Part shown: positions 54,721-63,908 of the stretch, in pieces
How positions within the stretch are numbered: the stretch's first letter is position 1
How the letters are laid out: every line of letters starts with the position of its first letter
Assembly: GCA_018136815.1 (NCBI GenBank)
Contig: CM030937.1
Span: 3,771,820 to 3,835,819, forward strand
Origin: Isochrysis galbana
Taxonomy: Eukaryota > Haptophyta > Isochrysidales > Isochrysidaceae
Reading direction: 5' to 3'
DNA: 64,000 nucleotides
Made by a program: the position numbers and the translations under genes
Notes under the pieces: model-generated
What the model saw: only the letters and a program-made list of their open reading frames with translations
The model's database searches: none
What the model was told of the DNA's origin: nothing

Positions 54721-55716
54721 AATTCTAAGATCTAAATGCTAAAGGATTTTTGGAGCACTCTGGGTCGGGAGCGACCCCCACGCGAGCGATCAGGCTTTGT
54801 TCTAGCTTTCTTTTTTTACCTTGGACTGTTCTGGTTTTGCTCCGCAAAACTAGGTTGCTCACGTGCATGTAACTGGAACGCTCAACTGCATAAAGCAAGA
54901 GTACTACCATGCTGAAACCAGTTCCAGTTCGCTCACTTGCCACTTGCCACTTGCCACTTGCCGACTGCAGCATGTGAGCCATCTTTAGCCCGGTCACTCA
55001 CTAGGGGGGTGCGGAGGGCACTGTTCCGGGTAGGGGGAGCGTCTCCATCTCCATACCATGCGACACGTTCTGTTCTTAGAACGTGTCTTCCCTCTCGGCA
55101 CCCCCGCTCTCTTCTCTCCCTCTTCTCTCCCTCTCCGCCCTGCGCGCGCAGTCCCAGTCCCAGCCGGGATCCCCCTCCCCCCTTCCTTTCCCTTCCTTTC
55201 ATGTGACCCCAGCCGTTCCCTTGTTTCCTTGGCCAGCGAGGTTCGGAGTTTCCCGCGCTCGCTGCTCCCTCCGCCCCTCCAGCGCCCCGATCCTTTCCCG
55301 TTCCATTCGTTTTCCCCCTCGTTCCTAGAGTTCCCACGCCCACGCCCACGCCCTCTCCCTCTCCCTTCCATTGTTCCCCCTCCTGGTTGGTCTTTTGTGT
55401 CTTGGCGCTCTCGCTCGGAAGCACCCCTCGTGCCTGTCCCTCGTGTGACCCTCCTCGCCCCGTCTGCGTCTGTCGTCATCTCCGCAAAGGCCTCATCCAT
55501 GCCATGTAACAAGGCCTCTCACAGCACCTTCGCACCACCATCACCCCCTTCTTCTCCCTTCACATGTGTCAACCCTCACACCCCAACCCAGAACGTTCGT
55601 CACCCCCCTATTTATATCCGTCCGCTCTTTTCTGCCGCCCACCGTCTCAACCGCAGCGCCGCCTCTCTCCCTCTGCTCTCCCTCTGCTTCTCGCTCCGTG
55701 ACGGAGAGCTTCCCTC
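54721..55716. other. Intergenic with a long pyrimidine-rich tract
   Basis: About 55085-55700 is dominated by C and T on the plus strand and leads into the TMEM237-like gene. GCCACTTGCCACTTGCCACT near 54937 is a short tandem repeat. Open frames across the tract are compositional. Confidence 0.5.
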
Positions 55717-56946
55717 TTGCCCCGCCCGTGCATGTCATCCGAGCCGTCCGCCGAGCCGTCGGCTGAGTCTTATCTCGCGGCGGGCTCCACAGCCAGCGCG
55801 CGTGCTCTACGGCGCAAGGCGGCTAGCCGGCAGGGAGTCGCACCAGAGCCGAGCGCCATGCCGCCGCAGCTCCCCTCTGAGCCGCAGGACCGGCGGCGGC
55901 AGCAGGTGAGCTGCGAGCCGGGCTTGCTCACCGCGTCCCCCATTCCCCCATGTCGTACCTCCGTCGGTGGCGGCACCGTCGCCTCGCGCATACCTGCGGC
56001 GCGTGGAGGCAAACTCCTTGAGGCTGAGCGCAAGCTGCTGCTGACAAGTGTTGACCTCGATAAAGGAGACCTCTTTCCGCCCTCACGCCGGCCCGAGTCA
56101 ATTGCACCCTCTTCGCGCGCGCCAGTCCTTAACGTGGCCAACGACCAGTACGTCGAGCTCGCGAGCACGCGCCGCTTCAAGAAGCTGGCCGCGGCCGCCG
56201 CGGCAGAGCAAGCTGAGGAGCACCGACGCCAGATCGAGGCGGGATCGACGCCTGGCGCGGGCGCGCAGGTTGCCATGGGCACGATGGGGGCGTGCATCTT
56301 CGCCGCCCAAGGAATACTCGCTGGCATTTCGGTGATGCAGATCCTCATGGTGCCGCCCGCAAGTGTGAACGAGATCTCCCTCCACTTGGCCTACGCACCC
56401 CTCGCTGTGAGCATCCAGTCGGCTGTGTTGTTCCTCTCGCTTGTCTCTTTCATTGGCGCTGCCGACGTCTTTGCGTTCGACGCCCGTGGGGCCCGCTACA
56501 CCACCGGGATTGCTGTGGCTAGCTACGCCTTTGCCATCCTCATGCTGGCGTTCGAGCTGCCGCTCGACTTCTCACTCCAAGCGGCCATCGACTTGCGGCG
56601 CATGGCCATTGCCGACCACCTTGCAGCAGCGGACGGTGTCCCCGAAAACTTCTTTTCCCCACTCGGCAACACGACCTGGTTCCAGTTCCCCCCCGACATC
56701 GCTCCCGAGGACGCGCCATGGTCGATGTTTGATTTTGAAGTGGAGAAGGGGTCGACGCTCACGTCGACACGCATCTCACACTCAACGGTCTCTGTATGGT
56801 ATGCGCTCATCATTGTGCGCACAATCGCTGTGGTGCTCGCGTGGCTCGCGCTGTCGCTACATGCTTCTGCGAGGCCATATCTGCTCCCGCCATTCCCAGA
56901 CATACGTGGGAGCATGTCAGAGTCGCGTCCACTCACGAGCGGCTGA
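55717..56946 (+). CDS. TMEM237-like four-pass membrane protein (ciliary transition zone)
   Basis: 409 residues, close to the 408 of human TMEM237. The N-terminal 185 residues are polar and partly disordered, ending in YVELASTRRFKKLAAAAA. Four membrane segments follow: about 188-213 (IFAAQGILAGISVMQILMV), 225-255 (PLAVSIQSAVLFLSLVSFIG), 261-283 (TGIAVASYAFAILMLAFELP) and 355-385 (WYALIIVRTIAVVLAWLALS). The G(I/F)LAG motif in the first and the AYAPLA...AADVFAFD spacing match TMEM237, which sits in the transition zone of cilia. With an axonemal dynein on the same scaffold this fits a flagellate. CAG/GTGAGC at about 55907 could be a splice donor, but no acceptor is obvious. Assignment rests on topology and short motifs. 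Confidence 0.55.
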   Translation: MPRPCMSSEPSAEPSAESYLAAGSTASARALRRKAASRQGVAPEPSAMPPQLPSEPQDRRRQQVSCEPGLLTASPIPPCRTSVGGGTVASRIPAARGGKLLEAERKLLLTSVDLDKGDLFPPSRRPESIAPSSRAPVLNVANDQYVELASTRRFKKLAAAAAAEQAEEHRRQIEAGSTPGAGAQVAMGTMGACIFAAQGILAGISVMQILMVPPASVNEISLHLAYAPLAVSIQSAVLFLSLVSFIGAADVFAFDARGARYTTGIAVASYAFAILMLAFELPLDFSLQAAIDLRRMAIADHLAAADGVPENFFSPLGNTTWFQFPPDIAPEDAPWSMFDFEVEKGSTLTSTRISHSTVSVWYALIIVRTIAVVLAWLALSLHASARPYLLPPFPDIRGSMSESRPLTSG

Positions 56947-57420
56947 TGTTGAGATCTGAAGCCTTCGATGTGTGAGCCATGTGCCAATGTGACTTCTTCG
57001 TGGACTTTGTTGCGGACATGTGCGGCTTAGGGGTGTGCAGATGTTCCTCTAGGCGGTGTGCAGTGGATTGTGCTTTCTCTGAGGCGAATTTGCCGAGGAT
57101 GAGACCCCCTTGCACAGAGTTGCAAGTTTAACGTACGACACCTATGCCGACCATTAACCACTGTTGTTGCGTGGTGCTCACTGCCTTGGACGTTATTGAT
57201 CGGGGAATCGAGTGTTTAGCTCTGGAAGCGAAAGGGTAGGCAGCGGCTCGAGCTGGAAGGAGGCAAGTAGTCCAGCACTTGACGAGCGGACGAGGGGTGC
57301 AAGTTCAAGGATTACACTGCTGTTGTATCACGACAAGACTTGAAATTCAGGAGGGAAAATCTTCTTGAGTCAAGATGAACTCTGTATGTTTGCTTGGTTG
57401 ACGTCTTGGTGTCGAGGGCA
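56947..57420. other. Intergenic
   Basis: 3' flank of the TMEM237-like gene. No gene recognised. Confidence 0.5.
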
Positions 57421-58110
57421 CAACTAAGTTTATACTTGGCGCGATGGAGGGCGGTGCCGCTCTGTTGTCTGTTGTATTCAAGCCTTTTGGCATGAATATT
57501 TTGCCATGAACACGAGCCTTCTTGATTATATACCGTCTTCTATGTGTGTCGTGGTCACGCTAGGCATGCAGCAGATTCGGATTCTTCCTGCGGCTCTGGG
57601 CTCAAGTTCCAGTTCGCCGATTTTCATCTCGAAATTCAACTAAGTTTATACTTGGTTCGCCCATGGGGGGGGCACGAGCCCCCCCCTCTCTCCACTCCTC
57701 CCCTGCCATGGGGGAGGAACCACTCATGCTCCTGGCATGCCTGATGGCTTGCCAGGAGCAGACAGCCCTACTGACCCACTCTCTCCCTGGCAGGCTCGCC
57801 TGCCTCGCGCGTCCTGGCCAGTCGTGGCCAGCCCCAGCCCATCGCTCCAACCCCCCCTCCCCCCCCTGGTCGACAGGCAGACAGGTGCATCGTGGGCCCC
57901 CCCAGAGGCTCGGGAGCGCCAGCGAGGGAGAGGCAGGGGAGGCCAGGGCCCAGCCCCAGCCTCCTCTGCCCCCTGAGCTGGCCTCCAGGAGCCTCCAGGG
58001 GCCGCCAGAGGGCAGCGGGAGGCCTGCCGCAGGCGCGCCATCGCGCGTGCCGCAGGAGAGGGGGGAGAGAGCGCGGAGAAGGGGGTGGGCGGGTGGTGCC
58101 TCAGACGGGC
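57421..58110 (+). mobile_element. LINE leader and R4-R5 composite, no RT
   Basis: The leader AACTAAGTTTATACTTGG occurs at 57421 and again, in full form, at 57640. From 57640 the text follows the 5' UTR of the large LINE (CATGCTCCTGGCATGCCTGA, then GCCAGGAGCAGACAGCCCT) and passes directly into R5 text (GCAGGCGCGCCATCGCGCGT near 58030). It therefore joins a LINE 5' leader to R5 without coding sequence, as expected of a non-autonomous element. Confidence 0.65.
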
Positions 58111-58513
58111 GACCGACTGCCCCACTTCATCGCCGAGGGATCCTCCAAGGCCAAGGTTGCCGAGCTGGCCGAGGACCCCGAGTGGGGGCGGCAGCACGGT
58201 ATACATACGGCCCAATCGGCTGCACTACGTCACACACCAGCTAATCAACCCAATCACGGCGTTCACAGAAGCGCTCGGCGACGAGATACGCGCCGAAGTG
58301 GCCCGTCTCTTCCGCGAGGCGGTGACTTCGCTTACGCTTCAACAAGAGGGATTGTGCCGCCTGACCGATTGTGGAATCGGTGCAGAGAGTGGAGGTGGAG
58401 GCGGCAATGAGCCGCCACGTCCGCCCATGCCCGATCAATCCAGGCTGCGCAAGCGGGTGGCCAAGCGACCTTTGCCGCGGCCGAGCCGCGCCAGAGCAGA
58501 GAAGACTCGATGA
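58111..58513 (+). pseudogene. Possible coding remnant after the R4-R5 composite
   Basis: Two frames carry protein-like text: GDRLPHFIAEGSSKAKVAEL, then after a shift near 58195 TVYIRPNRLHYVTHQLINPI and ALGDEIRAEVARLFREAVTS, ending in a basic tail at 58513. It could be a LINE first ORF or a captured host exon. I do not recognise it. Confidence 0.3.
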
Positions 58514-58798
58514 AATTCCCATGGGCGCCGAGATGCTCCCAAGGTTCAAGATGTGGATATGCTTGTCGTGCGTTTTTGAACGAAATTGGAGTTGATGGCA
58601 AAGATAGAAGATAGCACGCTAAACGGTTAATGGCAAAGGAACCAAATGAGAAACTTTACCTTCGAAGGTGTGAGACGAACGATCTAAGTGGGTCTAATGG
58701 GTGGAATCCTCTCGTTCGATTATTGGCATCAATGCCATCGTCTCTTGTGTAGGTGTAGGGATAATAAGAAGCAATCTTCATGACTGACCTGGACTTGG
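58514..58798. other. Intergenic
   Basis: No gene recognised. Confidence 0.4.
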
Positions 58799-58972
58799 AC
58801 CCAGGTGGTAAATAGTAGCTATCCTTTTTTTGGTTTGCACCGGGTATGGGAGCCATGTGCCCAGGGGGGAAATAGTAGCTATCATTTTTTGGGTTTGCAC
58901 CGGGTATAGGAACCATGTGCCCAGGGGGGAGTTTGGTTGGATTTGCACCGGGTATAACCATGTACCCAGGCA
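58799..58972. repeat. 60-bp tandem repeat, about three copies
   Basis: Unit starts CCCAGG(T/G)GG(T/G)AAATAGTAGC and ends GCACCGGGTAT...CCATGTG. Copies begin near 58799, 58859 and 58919; the last is shortened. The 60-bp length keeps one frame, and on the minus strand it encodes repeats of type IPGANPKKDSYYFPPGHM, probably fortuitous. Confidence 0.85.
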
Positions 58973-59223
58973 GGGGCTACATACATCGGGGCCATCCTTT
59001 TTAGGTGTTGAACCGGATACGACTCCATGATTGGGTCCCATTTTACGCGGAACAGGCCTACGAGACTTCCTTGTCTGGCGGAACGTTGCCTGAGGGCCCG
59101 GTGTTGTATTCAGCGATGAAAGCCAATCACCAACGGTATTATTTAGGTGTAATTGTTTATATGCATTTCTTCTTTTACATCTGTTTAAAAATTCATTAAT
59201 CGGTAGTTGGATGAATTTTTTTA

Positions 59224-59421
59224 TCATTTTGATTCATAATGAGGCTGTGACGGATCCGAGGTTACCACTGCCTCGGATGGGAACGGAGGGAACGGAAGGG
59301 AAGCGGCGAGAGGCGCGGCGGAAGTTGGGGGGTGGCCAATGACGGGCTGGACCACCTCCTCAGCAGAGAAAGGCGGGAGGACGGGCTTGGGCGAGGGCGA
59401 GCGCGACGACGGAGCGGACAT
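59224..59421 (-). CDS. Short proline/serine-rich ORF, first-exon-like
   Basis: 65 residues starting MSAPSSRSPSPKPVLPPFSA. The start and the upstream region rich in CGTTCTCG/CGCTCTCG words resemble those at 63909 (MSLSPPSSPSLKPACPPSSA). It may be the start of a mobile-element or gene-family ORF that is truncated here. Function unknown. Confidence 0.35.
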   Translation of the reverse strand: MSAPSSRSPSPKPVLPPFSAEEVVQPVIGHPPTSAAPLAASLPFPPFPSEAVVTSDPSQPHYESK

Positions 59422-60064
59422 GGCTGGGCGGATCGGGATGGATAGGCTGGGGCTGAGGGATTGGAGAGGTTTGGTATTGAGGTAGTGTTGAGAACGAGGG
59501 ACGAGAACGGGAACGAGAACGAGGACGAGAGCGACGAACGAAGAACGACAGACGACAGACGGCTAGGGGCCGATGGACCGACGAGATGACACTACACTCA
59601 CATCAACACTCTCCACACTAACGTATCCCTATCACGGAACGCACAGGAACCCGCTGGCAGATCGAACAAGGAAGAGAATGCCGACAAGAGAGCGACGGGG
59701 CGACGGACGATCCGACGGGGCGACAGTTACGCACAGGAATAAGGAGGGAATCTTTCGAAAACCCTTAAGTGATTTGATGAAGACCGAAGTAAAATAGCGC
59801 CACGATATAATCCAACGGCCAACACCTGAGGGGGAATCAGGGTCACACATGGGGGCGGTTCCTTGCACCGGCGATACCTGATCGCGCGACTTAGCCTAAA
59901 ACGCGAGGAGCACGCAAGGAGGTAAGCCAGGTGAGGGGCAAGCAGGCGACAAAGGAGGCGATAAAGGAGGCGAGGGCAACAAGGGCGAATGGACGAATGT
60001 AGGACACTACGACGGTGACTCGTGGCTAGCCTGCAAGGAGGGAACATAGAAACGCAAACAACTT
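59422..60064. other. Intergenic 5' region of the short ORF, then boundary to an AT-rich block
   Basis: TCG-rich simple words upstream of 59421. From about 60060 base composition changes abruptly to AT-rich. Confidence 0.5.
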
Positions 60065-60682
60065 CTAAAACAAAAAGGTCGATCGCGGATGCGACAGGCT
60101 GCCATCATTTGTGATGCACACAATCTCCCGGATACCGGGTGATATTTCCCTGTTTATGTACGCATTGTTCATGTGCGTATCTGCACTAAGTATTGATACG
60201 TCTGATACGCCTGTATTGCTCAAGTAATGCATTGATTTCCAGCAAAATATATCATCGTATTCGCATTCTTCGTGAGAAGGAGTGTTTGTTATCGTCCAGC
60301 ATTCCCGTAAGCCGTTTGTTCGTTGAGATTTAAATTCTGGGCTGCACCCCCTTCCTTCTTCACATTCTTTCAGTACAACAATGGCAATAAAGTTATGTAG
60401 AAATGAAATCGCGAAAGTTTGAAAGGATCCTGCGCAAAAATTGTAGTTGCTTGACAACACTAAAATCATTTTCCTTTTATTATTCACGTGCGCATTCAGG
60501 TATTGCAATGGCGTTTCAAAGTAGTCTTTAAATACATCTTTCTTATATGATCGAATTGTGTTTTGTTGATGCAACATTGATAACAGATTTACTCCGTCGA
60601 GTATTACCACTTCTGTATTGTTGTCGAGTTTTTGCTGAATATGAGCAAATATTTCATCTAGTCGTTGAGTTAAGGATGTCAT
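60065..60682 (-). CDS. AT-rich hypothetical protein with a VILDGVNL motif, virus-like context
   Basis: 205 residues from ATG 60682 (MTSLTQRLDEIF); the longer frame would need a TTG start. Seen: VVILDGVNLLSML, then YLNAHVNNKRKMILVLSSNY, which recalls the first strand and loop of PIN/NYN-type nucleases; several Cys follow. I cannot confirm the fold, and no full acidic triad is evident. It is 60 bp after the stop of the next gene on the same strand, with similar AT-rich codon use, unlike the GC-rich genes around. A viral or other foreign origin is likely. Confidence 0.55.
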   Translation of the reverse strand: MTSLTQRLDEIFAHIQQKLDNNTEVVILDGVNLLSMLHQQNTIRSYKKDVFKDYFETPLQYLNAHVNNKRKMILVLSSNYNFCAGSFQTFAISFLHNFIAIVVLKECEEGRGCSPEFKSQRTNGLRECWTITNTPSHEECEYDDIFCWKSMHYLSNTGVSDVSILSADTHMNNAYINREISPGIREIVCITNDGSLSHPRSTFLF

Positions 60683-60741
60683 GCTTATAAATTGAGCCGC
60701 ATAAAATAAACAATCCGACCAAATTCTCAATCAGCACGCCT

Positions 60742-61761
60742 TCAATCCCATACGATCGATGGGGCGTCATTTCGTAGCATATATTCAGCTTGTGAAATTG
60801 CAACACTCAATAACTTATACCCAAACGGCACCAACTCAAGAATATCGAATTCCATATCATAAATCACTTGCTCACACGATCTCGAAATTCTTTCTAACTC
60901 ATCGGGTGTACTGGAATCAGTGAAGATGTCCATGATGTACTTGTCTTTTTCCCAAAAGCTCAGAAATTCAACCGCCCATTCATAGGCATTATTTAGATTC
61001 GGATCAGGTAGTATCGAAGTGAGAGCGAACACTGCATATATGATTCGATGATAAAACGGCTTAGTGAGAAATTTTTGTTCAATTGGCCACATGTGCAACT
61101 GCAACATCGCGTCCCTAATTTGACGTTCCGGTATCTCGGCCACTTCATTCATTGTATCAATCTGATTCAATGTTTGCCACCCCTCAACCTGCTCTCCAAA
61201 AAGAGTCAGGTACAGGGCAGGCGTTAATCCATCCATCAAAGACACTGAGACGACATCAGGCGCTATCACGGCAAGTAGCTCGACTAGCTGAGAGCGGACA
61301 ACTTCACGTTCATCTTCGCTCTCGAAGATCATGGTTGAACCCACTTCGTCTATGTCAAAGTCGACCTCTTTGAGCTTGGTCTCGAGTGGTTCAACGGAGT
61401 CCGCCGTCGTGTCGTCATGAAGCTCGATGACTTGAATCGCGTTCAATAGTAAGATGACAGCGTTGAAGATCACTTCCCTGACCGATTGCGCGGAGCCGCG
61501 GTACAGGATTGCACGATCATCACTCGAAGGAGTTTTAATTGGCCAGACGTACAACCTCCTCGTCGCACGTCGCAGCTTCGCCCGTATGTCCAATCCTTCC
61601 CGGTAGACAAGACTGTCGACTAGCGCTTGCCGATTGACTGAGGACAGGCTCAGTCGGTCCTTAGATGAGAGAAAGTGACTTATGCGCCTACTCGCGTCAT
61701 TTGTGAGCTTCGGGTTGAGTTGTTCGACCACACGATCCATGGGCGCTCTGTCTTTTTTCAT
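60742..61761 (-). CDS. AT-rich F-box-like protein, virus-like context
   Basis: 339 residues from ATG 61761, preceded by AT-rich DNA with TATAAAAAAATAATG about 25 bp upstream. The N-terminus has RRISHFLSSKDRLSLSSVNR, which resembles the first two helices of an F-box. F-boxes bind Skp1 in SCF ubiquitin ligases. The rest is helical and not recognised (repeated WPI motifs: LYVWPIKTP and LHMWPIEQK). It forms a compact same-strand pair with the gene at 60065-60682. No intron is seen. Composition and spacing suggest integration from a large DNA virus. Confidence 0.6.
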   Translation of the reverse strand: MKKDRAPMDRVVEQLNPKLTNDASRRISHFLSSKDRLSLSSVNRQALVDSLVYREGLDIRAKLRRATRRLYVWPIKTPSSDDRAILYRGSAQSVREVIFNAVILLLNAIQVIELHDDTTADSVEPLETKLKEVDFDIDEVGSTMIFESEDEREVVRSQLVELLAVIAPDVVSVSLMDGLTPALYLTLFGEQVEGWQTLNQIDTMNEVAEIPERQIRDAMLQLHMWPIEQKFLTKPFYHRIIYAVFALTSILPDPNLNNAYEWAVEFLSFWEKDKYIMDIFTDSSTPDELERISRSCEQVIYDMEFDILELVPFGYKLLSVAISQAEYMLRNDAPSIVWD

Positions 61762-61894
61762 TGCCGTATACTACATTATTTTTTTATACCAATGGCTTAT
61801 TCTCGTGGTGTTTGCAACGGCGAGGAGGAGAGGGGGCGGCTGAACCTTAATTTAACTCAAAATATTTAAAGACGCGCGGCGCATGAGGCTGTGC
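61762..61894. promoter_or_regulatory. AT-rich upstream region of the virus-like pair
   Basis: Contains a TATA-like stretch near 61777-61791 on the minus strand. The AT-rich composition ends near 61870, where R5 begins. Confidence 0.3.
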
Positions 61895-62205
61895 GAGAGG
61901 CGCTGCGGTGCACCGGAAAATATGTAAGTCCCGCACCTGTTTACAGGATAAGTCGGGACTGAGGACGCCGCCAGCCCGGCAGGCATAGGAGGAAGGTGGG
62001 AACGGATCACCGGGGGGGGGGCGCGGGCCACCGACCATATCTAAGCCCTTTTCCCCTATCCCCCTAGTAGTGCACGGGTGCACGGGGGGAGTCGCCTGAT
62101 GGCGGGGGGGAAAGGGCCGGGAGAGTGGGGGGGTAGAAAGTTTTGCTGCGTGAGTAGAAAGTAGAGGGTCCACGGCCGCGTGTGCGGTGAGACTATTAAG
62201 AAATT
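61895..62205 (+). mobile_element. R5 SINE-like element
   Basis: AAATATGTAAGTCCCGCACC, then TGTTTACAGGATAAGTCGGG, and CCATATCTAAGCCCTTTTCC. It ends with GTGCGGTGAGACTATTAAGA, a worn form of the common tail. Confidence 0.75.
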
Positions 62206-62212
62206 AATTAAT

Positions 62213-62280
62213 GCTACTTGTAGTGGGTAGAGGTTCCATTCGCCGCGAGTGCGGTAGGAATATTAAAAAGTTTTTTATCT
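62213..62280 (+). mobile_element. Extra copy of the R5/LINE 3' tail
   Basis: GGTTCCATTCGCCGCGAGTG and GGAATATTAAAAAGTTTTTT directly follow the R5 copy, so two tails are stacked. Confidence 0.7.
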
Positions 62281-62523
62281 CGAAATTCGAAGATGTGAAT
62301 TTTATTTTTATTGTTACAGAGAGCTGCGTCCCTCTGCCCAGCAGGCCGATCCTGCACCAATTTCTGACACGCTGCCGTCACGGCCGTCGACGAAACCCGT
62401 CGCGCACGCTACCGGGCTCAACTAGAAGCTGACGCTTCTCGAATGGTGGCGTTGTGCCCTCGAGACCACTATTCTTATGATTGGTCGCCATGGAGGGGGG
62501 CCTCGCGCCCCCCCCCCACTCTC

Positions 62524-62690
62524 TCAAAAAAAAACCCTTTTAACATTCTCGCCTCGCCCGAGGCACTAGATCGCATACTCGTAGCCACGCCCCCTTCCCT
62601 TCCTCACCCTCATTCCTCATTCCCCGCCTTGCGGCAACTCCCCTCGTGCTCTACTTAGGGGCTCGGGTCATGTGGGGGGCTACCCAAAAA
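62524..62690 (-). mobile_element. LINE 3' end, solo fragment
   Basis: Nine A, then CCCTTTTAACATTCTCGCC, GTAGCCACGCCCCCTTCC and CTACTTAGGGGCTCGGGTC: the LINE 3' UTR in minus orientation, oligo(T)-ended on the coding strand. Confidence 0.82.
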
Positions 62691-62706
62691 GAAAACAAGC
62701 ACATAT

Positions 62707-62750
62707 GGATGACAAAAAAATCAGCTGGCCCTCTTTTGACGGAACGCGAC
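62707..62750 (+). repeat. R3 dispersed repeat
   Basis: GGATGACAAAAAAATCAGC, then TGGCCCTCTTTTGACGGAAC and GCGAC. Near-identical in reverse complement to 50777-50822. Confidence 0.85.
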
Positions 62751-63908
62751 TTAGGGAAGGGCCGCGGCTCGCCGCGGCCACTCGCTCTAGCGAGGGAGAT
62801 TAGCGCTTCTGGGCTACTATTCACGAGTGCCCCCCCCCCCCTGCGTTGCTTTTACCCGAAAGGGGTTTTCCCCCAGCGTGGACTCGAGGAGAGGACGCGC
62901 TGGGGTGCGCGGGGTCGGTGCATGCACTGGGGGGAGGACAAATATCGAGGGGAGGGGGCAGTGCCCCCACCCCCCGGTATCACTCGTACACCTGGCCCGT
63001 CAGGCATGGCGGGATTCCGGATTCCGGGACGGAAAAGTTATGTCCAATTAGCTAGTGGGGTTGGCTAGGATATAACATTGATTATTATTATATCCGGCCT
63101 CGTTTCATCCTTCTCTTTCTCTTTTCCCGCGTGTTTCCTTCCCCCGCGCGTGTCCCCTCTCCCCGTGAGTCCGTGAGTGTCTTCTACTCTACGGTCACCC
63201 CTACGCTCAGCGCCACCGCTCGAGCGCTCTCTGTCGCATTCGCGAATCGACACTCGTTAGGCTTCGCTCTTCTCTTCGTCGTTCGGTATTTATCGTTATA
63301 ATTCTCTCGTTCTCGTTCTCGGTCAAAAGCTTCGCTTGGATGCATGGGATCGTGGGTTGTGGAGCGCCCTCTCTCTTCCTCTCGAAAGAGAAGGGAAGTT
63401 TCCCCACCTTTCTTCCTCCCAGGCGCCTCGCAAATAGGTTTAATTTGCTATCTCCCCTGCGTTTCTTTATCTGCTTCAGGGGGCAATTAGGTTTAATTTG
63501 CGACCTCTTCGCATCTCCCCCTTAGGCACATCGCACTCCTTTCGTCTTATTTGGTAGGTCTCTTGGAATCCTGCGTAGCAAGATTGCCCCTCGATTCCGT
63601 TATGGTGCGATTCCCGTTCCAGACAAGATCGCCGACAGATCGCCCTTTGATCGTCGTCCGTTGTTGTCTGATCGGAGTGTTTGGGTTTGATTTCAGTCGA
63701 GTTATGTGAGAAAGTCGTGGGGCGAGAGTCGGGGTGTTTTCCTGGGTGCCGTTGTCCGTCGTCCTGTCGTCAGTCGTCATCCGTCGTCGCTCTCGCTCTC
63801 GTCGCTCTCGCTCTCGTAACACTCAGACCCTACAATCCCTCCTCGCCTCGCCAGCCCCTGCCACCACAGCCCTCCTCACACTCACCCTCGCCTTTCGCCG
63901 CTCGTTCC
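62751..63908. other. Intergenic; 5' region of the last gene
   Basis: No gene. 63070-63330 is pyrimidine- and TCTCG-rich. A partial direct repeat TAGGTTTAATTTGC occurs at about 63436 and 63488. The segment before 63909 is rich in CGTC and CTCTCG words, like the flank of 59421. Confidence 0.5.

Noticed and set aside
55058-55909. 283-residue Pro/Ser/Arg-rich ORF
   Set aside because: Arises from the pyrimidine-rich tract and overlaps the TMEM237-like gene in another frame.
58799-58972. CRISPR-like array
   Set aside because: The 60-bp units are contiguous tandem repeats without distinct spacers, in a eukaryotic context.
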